Notes under the pieces: generated by a model
What the model was told of the DNA's origin: nothing
Database searches by the model: none
What the model saw: the letters and a program-made list of their open reading frames with translations, nothing else
Translations under genes and position numbers: made by a program
Shown here: positions 8,975 to 16,838 of the stretch, one piece after another
How the letters are laid out: every line of letters begins with the position of its first letter
Numbering within the stretch: the first letter of the stretch is position 1
DNA from: Ectocarpus siliculosus
Taxonomy: Eukaryota; Sar; Phaeophyceae; Ectocarpales; Ectocarpaceae
Direction of reading: 5' to 3'
NCBI GenBank assembly: GCA_000310025.1
Contig: FN649738.1
Coordinates: 1,490,482 to 1,507,319 of the forward strand
DNA: 16,838 nt

Positions 8975-10627
8975 CTACGGTACGACTTCTTCACCGGGAG
9001 TGGATCGGACGAAAAGGCGTGCCTTCTTGTGCGAACTACCTGACGACAGACAGAGAGAGGGGGGAGCTGCCTTGAGTACTTGCCGTGCTTGCAGATCAGT
9101 CTCGCAACGCGGGGTACACGCCCAACGTTTCTTGTTATTGTCGATTCATTTGATTCAAATCCTGGCAATGTGACAAGTGGAGAATACGTCCATCGGAGGA
9201 AGGACAGAGCGGTAAAGGGGGGAGATCAGGGAGAGAGAGTATTTTGCTGAACTCGGCTACCAATCGTTTCCGATATTCCACTACAATTGTACATATTTTT
9301 TTCTGCTATTTGAACTCCGTGTTGTCCAACCAACGTGTTGCCACCCCGTTCCCTCCTGCACCATTTCATCCATTTTTTACTTTCACAGATCAAGTGCATG
9401 ACCGCACACTATTCGCCAACTTACATGTTTCACCTGCTTTGCTCCGTGAGACTATGCCAATATGCCATTGACTGTTCATAATCCTATGTCATTCACATAC
9501 CCTTCCCCTTTTCTTGTGTGCCCGTTTTGCTCCCCTGGTAACAGCGCCGAAACAAGGCCAACCAACACACCTCTCAACAATGAAGCCTTCCAAGGACATC
9601 TCCGCAACGACCTTCTCAAGGTTGAGGATAATTTTCACTAAATGCATTGATTTCGCCAGACAGCATTCGCCCCGCGTTGCTCGTGGTCCTTGGTGGGAGC
9701 ACCGGTCTTCCTTGCCCGGCATTGCGGAGGATCGAGCTCTGTGTCAACGGTGTATCTGCACTTGTGGATATTTCAGACAAGGCGGATGACGCCGTTGACG
9801 GCGTCGATTTCAATCATGGTCGTGTAGATACTGTTGTGGGTTGTCGGGTGCATCAGATGCGGGATGGTTTTCATGTCGTTATGTCGTTGCCGGCAAGGGC
9901 TTCGCAGGAAACTTTGGACGGGTTGCCTCCTCCATGCCGCCACCTCATGGAATCCCAGTTCATGGGCATTTACAAGCGTTTTGTGTTTTCAACCGCACTG
10001 AGACTGTCGTCTTTTCAGTCATCAGCCGGGTATCGTCATCGATGCTAATAATAAACACACACACATATGTATAACTCTTGTTTCGTTCATTACCTTTGCC
10101 ATCCCGTTCTTACATTTTTTCACCTTTCTAACTCCAAGTATATCATTATTTTCGACACACGGACCATCAATGTCATTATTTATGCTCCTAGGACGCATAG
10201 TCCTCCCACTTCCAACAATTCTCACCCTCTCTTTTTCGTACATCATGTTTACCAGTGCCCATCCCGGCTAATGTTCGGGCGGTGATTTTACCGTCAAGCG
10301 GCCGTCCCGCCTAACTAATCGACGGGCGGCCGCCTTCCCCTACTATAGTACACTCGTATGTTATGGGATTGTCTTGAGGGACGGATCACAACACCTTCTG
10401 CTCAGCCCTACCGAATAACAAGGCGCGGCAAGCCCCGCTGTCCCGCAAGAGACAGTAAACACACTACTCCATCATCGGGTCTCCTACATTGTACAACACG
10501 TGGCAACCCCTTTACGATACACAGGCATAGCAGATCATGATGGATGGATATTGGGCAGCTATCCACCGCACACGGTTGCGTCGGAAGATTCTGCTTGAGT
10601 GCACTCATTGAACATTAGCATTCCTTT
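8975..10627. other. Long intergenic region with overlapping unassigned frames at 9489-10048
   Basis: The first few hundred bases upstream of 8974 should hold the promoter of the CoA-binding gene; no motif stands out. At 9489-10048 open frames overlap on both strands. The plus frame 9647-10048 (RRIELCVNGVSALVDISDKA) has a TTG rather than an ATG start, and its minus-strand counterparts are equally protein-like. I cannot say which strand was ever coding; a decayed transposon is the simplest reading. An imperfect GC-rich hairpin sits at 10296-10336. Nothing else is recognised. Confidence 0.35.
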
Positions 10628-11197
10628 GTGACGAATCTTTTTCGTGCGTTCATTGTCCGCGCCAGGCTCGCAACTGCCAAAAATGAATCTGACCTAAAAC
10701 TATATACGGCGACTAAATTAATTCAACGCTTTATAGGAACAAAAAAAGTAGTTTTAAAAATTACTAGACTAAAAGCCTATACAAGATCAATACCTAAGCC
10801 TGGACGAAAACAGCTCGCATACTTTAGCAAAGGCTTTAACCACTGTGGACCCACTTCCCAAATTTTAAAACATTTACAACTCTGTAGTCAACTGCTAGTC
10901 CTACTAGTTACAGTTGCAGTCCTACAGTCTAAGGTATGGGGCAAGCCTGCCCGCCTCGGCCGGGCTGCCCCATTCCACGAACACACCAAGGCACAAATAC
11001 AACAAGGGTTGGATCCATCAAATTATGCGATAAACAAGGAGGGCTTTCCCAAAACACCAACCCTCACCGCTCCTCAGGCACTGGATCAAACGGGGAAGAG
11101 CGGAGAGACTGACGAGAAGAAGAGAGTGCCCACGGGACTGTCAGATCCAGGCAGAATTCGTAGATGGTGCGTTGTGCTATTGTACTACCGTAGGTAA
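10628..11197 (+). other. 189-codon open frame without ATG, AT-rich first half
   Basis: The frame opens at a GTG and contains no Met codon at all, so it cannot be an intact nuclear gene by itself. The first half (about 10680-10930) is markedly AT-rich and Lys/Leu-rich (TKKVVLKITRLKAYTRS). The second half returns to ordinary composition. It could be an exon, an inserted AT-rich fragment (organelle, virus or mobile element) or chance. I do not recognise the sequence. Confidence 0.25.
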
Positions 11198-11220
11198 CAC
11201 ATTCGTTCGGTTTAACATAC

Positions 11221-11595
11221 ATGAGCCGCTACTCCACCATCCTCATCGCAGTCCTACTCGCCATGAGCTGAAGGCGCATACACAAAACCCAACAGCAAGG
11301 CGGGAGAAGAGTCACGTCATTCAGAGGGCGAGCACAGGCAAACCCCTGGAACCAGCAAGGAGGCATTTGCATCTCAGAGAAAGTCAAACACGAGAAGTAC
11401 AGAACCTGCCGATGTGCATCCTTTGATCGGGTCACCATGAGGGATCTACAAACCGCGCCCTGCTGCACTCACTTGTTGATGAGAGGTCTCTTTACAGAGT
11501 TGGGGATCTGGGTGCGAAACATCAAACCCCAACGCTGTTGTGCGTGTTTTGACGACCAAAGGGCAGAGGGACATCCCCCCCGGTCTCATGAGTAA
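11221..11595 (+). other. Signal-peptide-like start, in-frame TGA, then cysteine-rich open frame
   Basis: ATG 11221 begins MSRYSTILIAVLLAMS, typical of a signal peptide, then meets TGA at 11269-11271. The same frame continues open for about 107 codons to TAA 11593-11595. It contains EKVKHEKYRTCRCASFDRV, a CC pair and a CCACF segment. This could be a small secreted-protein gene broken by one substitution or interrupted by an intron, or coincidence. No family is recognised. Confidence 0.2.
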
Positions 11596-12317
11596 TCTGT
11601 GCGCAGCGGGGCCCCTGAACTGAACCCCCCGCCGCCTGACCTGTGACGCTTCGACACACAGCAGTACCACAACCCTGCCAGCCCCTCCCCCGACGTGCAT
11701 ATGGACCCTGGACCCTCGCCATCGAGCAGGCTACCTCTCCATGTCGTCGTCACAGTGCTGCAATTCGCTGTTCCTGAGGTAGTGTCGCTGAGGTGAGTCG
11801 GGAGTCCGTTCGATACTTCTTCTTGTACATACAGTGGGCGGGTTCATGTTCTCCAGCTGTCCCTCTGTCTGCTGCTGACCAGCAGTCCTGGGGGCGAGTA
11901 CGTACTACTACACCAACACTCACTCTTGTATCTGGGTAGGTCTTCGAAAAGAGAGAGGGCTGGGCGCTATTGTACAGCACTACAATATTGTTGAGCGCAA
12001 CAACACTGTACAGTACTGTTTAGCTTCATGGAAATCCGACAACTCATTCTTTGGCTACTCTCTACTACAACCGTCGTCTACAGCAGTAGATACTGGTGTG
12101 TAGTTCGGCTGGCTCGCAACATGTCGGTCCGTAGAACCACCAGCGAGTTCGATTATCTCTCTCTCTCTCTCTCTGGATGGGTTTCTGTCTCTCTTGCAAT
12201 TTGAAGGTAGGACTTTCGTGAGTAATTATGCACTCACAATCGAGAGGCTCGCGATGATGACTATTCACGGCAAGTACCGCGGGAGGTGGAGGTGAAGCAA
12301 AATAATAGTGAAACGAT
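11596..12317. other. Intergenic region, no gene recognised
   Basis: Only short frames are present. A stretch at about 11740-12090 on the minus strand has repeat-like text (short repeated TGTAGT/TGTACA words) that might be part of a retroelement LTR, but I found no second copy, primer-binding site or coding domain. Confidence 0.3.
12156..12174 (+). repeat. (TC)n microsatellite
   Basis: Short uninterrupted TC/CT run of about 19 bases in non-coding DNA. Confidence 0.9.
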
Positions 12318-15300
12318 ATGAAAGCAGCCCTGTATGAACCGTCGTCGGCTGAATCGTCGAGCAAATACACACCGAGGGTGGGTGGCGACAGAATAGATGG
12401 GAGGAACGTACACCTAACAAGGTCCGCGCTGTCCAACCCATGCACGGCAGCAGACACTTTCGCTATTATTGTACTTGAATGCGTAACCGAGAGCCCTCCC
12501 CCATTCTCGCGACGTGTTCATATCGACACTCGTACGCCTCCATTGTCCTCCTTCTCTGTGCCACCACTACTACGAAACGGCACCCTCAGCGAGGCACGAC
12601 TTCTCTGCAAAGGGGCATCCTCGTCCCTCGCCTCCCCCTCCTTCTGGCGGGGCATGACCGTCAACCTCACCCGCGACGAGGGATACGAACCACCGCTAAA
12701 CAGCCCCCGCCGCCCCCAGCATGACGAGAGTAGCAGCAAGGTCTCGGCATCTTCTTCCTCCGCCTCGTCGTCCTCCGGCGGACGCGCTTCGGCGCCCAGG
12801 GCAACGGCAACAAGACCCAGGAGCAACGTTGATTGCCTTCTAGGTGGCATCGGGGTCGCCGGTTTGGCGTCCTCGCCACCTGCCGGCTGCCATGGCGGTG
12901 GTGCTATTAGCGGTGCCGGGACAAGGAAGAGAAACCGGGCGGCGGCGGCGGCGGCGGCGGGTGCGGAAGGAACGGGGTCGGGGGCGACAGCAGGACGGCA
13001 GTTTCTTCGGCGATACCATCACCATGTTGCGTTCCGACGCTTGGTGAGTGCCGGACGGTCGAAGCCACGCATTGGCACCGCTGCTGTGTTTCATGTTGGT
13101 CCTTACCGGTGTTGTCATCAGGTAGGGTTACACGGCATGGCTTCTGCTCGACAGAGCGTGCCACGACTTGCATAAGAAGTTTGTGAAACTACGAACGTAA
13201 GGTTTTTTGAAGATGTTAGAACTTCGACCCCACCCCACGCTTTAAACCTGCATATTTTCTGTTGGTTTCCTTGCACAGGAGATAAAACGGTTGGGTTGCC
13301 CAAAGGAAGAGTTCCTTTAATGATGGTACGTTTTGTATGCACGTGGTTTCCAACATATTTTCGGGGGTGGAATGATTGGTCATTTCTACTTGTTTGTTTT
13401 TTCTCCTCCTAGCTGGGATTCTTGCAAAAGTACTTCTACGCTCGACATAACAGTCACACTTTATTTTCAACTGACGCTTATCGCTTGGCATACCATCGTG
13501 CGTTACCCCCGTCCATACGTCCTCTACAACAGACCCCTCCGGTGACCAGCACGGAGACGATCGACACGCCGGTCCCCCTCTACCCCACGTGTCTCGACGC
13601 CTGCGGCAACATGGTGGCCCTCGGCACTCGAGAGGGTCCAGTCCTTCTGTTCGACACCACCAGCGGCGGCGGCGGTAGCGGCGGCGGCGGTAGCGGCGGC
13701 GGCGGCGGCAGTAGCGGAAGTTGTCGTGACGGAGCCCCCCCTGCTCTCGAAACGAACGCCGCCTCGGAACGGTCGGCCATAACCCCTCGGGCAGCAGCAG
13801 CGGCCCGCGTTCCCGGCAAGGCCGCGACCCCTACCACAGCCTTGAACCGCAGCAGCAACAGAAGCGAGAGCACCGCCTCCGTGACGAGGGTGTACGGTTC
13901 CCTCGCCGACGGGACGGGGCCCACCACGGCCGTCCTGCTGGATAGAGCGAAGGTCATCGCCGCGGGCCGCGGGTCGCGGAGGAGCGGGGGTGGGTTTGTA
14001 ATCAGGTGCGGCGTTCTGTTTTTTTTTTCGGCGTGCCTCCAGGGCAGCACCAGCGGGAGCAGACAGAGATAACGACGACAATGTTCCGGACGTAAAACTG
14101 TTTTTTCGGCAAGTTTGTGGGAGCAGAGAGAGACGACGACAAGGACGTTCCAGGATGCTTTCACCGGTGCCGTCGTGCACTGCGGTGTTTCTTCCGCGCG
14201 TGCATCTTCAGTTGTCCGCAGTAGTTATCACCTCCGGTGTTTCAAGCGGGAGTCTTTTCGAGTCTTTCACGTATCCAAGTGACTTAGCCTGCGTGTGTGA
14301 AATACCGTGTATGGGCGGCTGTGCGGCTCGGGTGCAACTACAACCGTGATAGTTTAGGGAGGGATAATGTTAAGTCCTTGGCTCTCTCTCACGATATGCA
14401 TACAAAGCGGGTAATAACAGACCGTGTGGGTAGTATCGCCATTGTGGCTGCGCTTGCTTACAACTCCCGAAGGCTTTCGCGGCGGAAAGCTTAGGTTTTC
14501 AACATGAACACGTCGAACGTGTCCACATGGAAGTAGTACTTTTTTGCTCACTCGTTTTTCTTGCTGGCGAACGTCTTTTATCAGGAAACATCATGTAGAA
14601 TGTGGCTAAATTGTTTTCCTCGACTCATTTTTTTGTCTGCCGGCTGCTGCTAAAAGGATTTACGCGGTGGACTCGACGAGGCTCTTGCGAACCCTCCGGT
14701 GCGTGAGCGAGGTGTCTCGCATGTCCCTCTTCGACCCCGTCCTCGCCGTCCTCTCGTGGGGCTCGGGCCGCTTGTCGTTCAGGGATCTGTACGCGGACGG
14801 AGGCGGTGGTCTCGGCCAGGTGAAGTGAATGAAGCGGCGACCAAGCCACCCGCTGTACGTGTGTGTTCTGGTCTCACGTCGAGGTTGTAGTGTAGTGCGA
14901 GGTTTCGAGGCGAAAAAGAAACACATTCGAGGCGGAAAAATCAACGTTTTTTTCGTGTTGATCACGCAACGCTTATCGGACTACCTGCCAACGTTTTGCG
15001 GCCATTTGACCGTAATTCTATTTCATGCCCAAATGAGGTTGGGATTTCTCGGTGTTCGGACGTGATTGCTTTGGCTTTTGGGCCTAGGGCCGTTGGTTGC
15101 AACACCCGCTGCGTCTCCGTCTACAGCGTGCTACACCAATCCTATCAACAGCGTCAGGTGGCAGGCATGCATGTACCCATTTCGTCCCCCACAACGGACT
15201 CCTTTCCCTCCCCTTGCACCTACCGTTTGTTCCGGCACATGGCGCCGAAACCTCCCGCACACGCACACCTGCATGTGTGCATGCGGCAGCGTACCGCGAT

Positions 15301-15358
15301 GGGCGTTTCCGCCGCGGCATTCGCTGCCGTCGAAGGCCATCTCAACAACACCAACACC

Positions 15359-15418
<60 letters not shown>

Positions 15419-15640
15419 AACACGGGCACCATCCGACCAGACTACAACGGCGACGGCGGCACCGTCCTCCACTGCGTCAACTCGAGCGGCACCGTCTTCG
15501 AGGCCTCGACTAGCGGAGCGGCGTGGAACTCCGAGCTGATCGCCCCGGGGGGCAGTGAGGGCGGAGCGGTTCCGGCGGCGGCGGCGGCGGCTGCCGGGGG
15601 AGGATGGCACGTTTGCGCCGACCTTGGAGCGTCTCTCCTG
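12318..15640 (+). CDS. Probable beta-propeller (WD40-like) protein, 3' end not found, first exon tentative
   Basis: Exons 13413-14005, 14657-14819 and 15290-15640 join in frame (phases 2 and 0; donors ATCAG|GTGCGG, GCCAG|GTGAAG; acceptors TAAAAG and CGGCAG). The first of these junctions restores FVIRIYAVDSTRLLRTL, a typical blade strand. Blade-like repeats include LDACGNMVALGTREGPVLLFD, TTAVLLDRAKVIAAGRG, MSLFDPVLAVLSWGSGRLSF and LHCVNSSGTVFEAS, so a WD40-type scaffold is inferred, although no Trp-Asp pair is seen. Low-complexity inserts are a Gly/Ser linker, an Asn/Ser run and an Ala run. Upstream, frame 12318-13043 ends in phase 0 at a GTGAGT donor that matches acceptor 13411-13412. It would make a 611-codon partial gene, but its text is mostly low-complexity and a minus-strand frame competes. 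After 15640 a GTGAGA donor leads into sequence where I find no further exon. Confidence 0.6.
13662..13715 (+). repeat. GGC/AGC repeat coding for a (GGGGS)-like linker
   Basis: Repeated GGC GGC GGC GGT AGC units in the propeller gene encode GGGGSGGGGSGGGGGSSGS. This natural flexible linker lies between two predicted blades. Confidence 0.85.
15340..15421 (+). repeat. AAC/AGC triplet repeat, Asn/Ser tract
   Basis: An AAC run passing into AGC and mixed units encodes the NNTNTN...SSSS segment in the exon 15290-15640. It sits in a loop between propeller strands. Confidence 0.9.
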
Positions 15641-16330
15641 GTGAGACAGAAAAATCAACACCTTACACATCTCGTAGGCGTGCCGGGCCTAGAGGTCCTT
15701 TTTCGGGCGTGTCGGGTTAAAATTCCTTTTCGGTACAAAGTGCCTTTTTTTTCTGTCGGCGCGCATTTCGGGGGTTGCGCAGACGATGAACACTTCCCGG
15801 CGGGTATGTAGCCTTTTTCGTCTGTCTCGGGAAGGAGAAGAATCCCGCCATCTCCTTGTAAACGCCGTGCTCGAGCGCTTTGCATCCTGAAAGCAAGTTT
15901 GCGTGCTCTTTTTGGGTGTTGCTTCGTGATGAGGTGACAGATGCACGTCGTGTTCCTGTGCGTCGTTTGCGGCGCGCTCAGCAGCACATTTTTCGCAAGT
16001 GGGGCTAGGGTTGGAAATCTCTTGTTTTCGGTCCGTGGACCTTTGGTGCAACCTTCTCGTAGGGCGTTCATCATGCAGCACGCACGCACGCCGCGTACAC
16101 AAGGCTGGTGTGTTTTCATTGGTCAGCAGGTCTGCGCGTTCGACGATAAAGAGCGAAAAAAAAAAAAACACACACACAGGCTGTCGGGGGCTGGCAAGGA
16201 GGCGTAATCTTCCATGTTTTTTGTCCCACTGTCAAGACCCGGCATTATCATTGGTCAGCTAGCTGTTGAGCGGGATCGATCGATCCTAATTATTATACAC
16301 ATACACACGCATAGGACACTGTCGTCCAAC
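15641..16330. other. Presumed intron or 3' region of the propeller gene, no exon found
   Basis: The sequence begins with a splice donor (GTGAGA). Frames on both strands are short and without recognisable domains. A poly-A run followed by (CA)n lies near 16156-16180. I could not place the next exon. Confidence 0.35.
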
Positions 16331-16838
16331 TCCTGCCCCCCCCCCCCCCCCCCCCCTGGGGTAAAAAACCTTTTTTTGGAAAAGGGGGTTCCAATTTTTT
16401 TCCCCCCCACAAGGGGGAAGGTGTTTTATTGGGCAGCCGGGTATCGCCGGCCACCCCAAAAAAAAAAAAAACCCCCAACCCCCCCCCCCCCCCGGGGAAC
16501 CCCCCCCCCCCCAACCCAAGGGCAAATTTTGAAACCCCGGAAAGGGCCCCCCCGGGGCCCCGGGCAGGAAACCCCAAAAACCCCACCAACAACCTTTCCC
16601 CCCTTCCCAAAAAGGGCCCTGGGACGCCGGGGGGGGGAATCCCCGGGGGGGGGCTGGCCCCCCGGGGGGGCCCCGCCCCCGGGCCGAATTTTTGGTTTGG
16701 AAAAAAAACCCCCTGGTGGGGACCCCCCTCTCCTTCCCCGGGCCCGCTGAACTCCAAAAACCGGGGGGCGGGGGGGTTGAACCTCCCCCCCCCCCCGGAG
16801 GGGGCCCCCCCCCGGCGGTGGGAAAAACCCCCGGGCCC
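16331..16838. other. Homopolymer-rich segment, probable low-quality sequence
   Basis: From 16331 to the end nearly every base occurs in runs (C, G, A and T runs of 3 to about 20), with a CC-AA-GG-TT texture unlike the rest of the window. This is how overcalled, low-signal Sanger read ends look at a contig edge or gap. The Pro- and Gly-rich frames across it should not be annotated. Confidence 0.8.

Noticed and set aside
13279-13325. Possible extra 47-bp exon (DKTVGLPKGRVPLMM)
   Set aside because: It has plausible splice sites and leaves in phase 0, but needs a phase-1 upstream exon that I cannot support, whereas 13043 joins 13413 directly in phase.
15131-15670. 179-codon minus-strand frame with a Val run
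   Set aside because: It is antisense to the Asn/Ser repeat exon on the plus strand.
16214-16757. Pro-rich (plus) and Gly-rich (minus) frames
   Set aside because: They are produced by C and G homopolymers in the suspect terminal segment.

Overview
The window looks like nuclear DNA of an intron-rich stramenopile alga, most likely a brown alga of the Ectocarpus type. This is an inference: no marker gene fixes the species. The grounds are several spliced genes with GT-AG introns of about 270-650 bp, moderately high GC in exons, pyrimidine-rich acceptors, many CAG/CTG/AAC/GGC triplet tracts coding for Gln, Ser, Asn and Gly runs, and a Tigger/pogo-type DDE transposase beside decayed repeats. I see no bacterial operon, CRISPR array or plasmid-type feature.

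Layout. (1) 1-2426, plus: three exons of a Tigger/pogo-like DDE transposase, cut by the window start and carrying a one-base frameshift. Downstream are a duplicated 3' end (2384-2661) and a cluster of near-perfect palindromes (2981-3120). (2) 3121-5408: mostly repeat-like and non-coding, with one broken minus-strand reading frame (3478-3936) and a GA microsatellite. (3) 5409-6928, minus: a two-exon gene for a DOMON-domain protein (predicted haem-binding, secreted or membrane-anchored) with three homopeptide tracts. (4) 7203-8974, minus: a compact four-exon gene for a 158-residue CoA-binding (YccU-type Rossmann) protein, hidden because each exon is short. (5) 8975-12317: about 3.3 kb without a recognisable gene, holding an AT-rich open frame without ATG, a signal-peptide-like frame broken by TGA, and simple repeats. 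(6) 12318-15640, plus: a multi-exon gene for a probable beta-propeller (WD40-like) protein. Its three downstream exons are well supported, its 5' exon is tentative, and its 3' end is not found. (7) 16331-16838: homopolymer-rich text that looks like low-quality base calling, not biology.

The two minus-strand genes lie head to tail, 274 bp apart, and may share regulatory space. There is no sequence evidence that they work together. I did not find a new multi-gene system. The most useful results are the reconstructed spliced genes, the disabled transposase with its palindrome cluster, and the suspect contig end.
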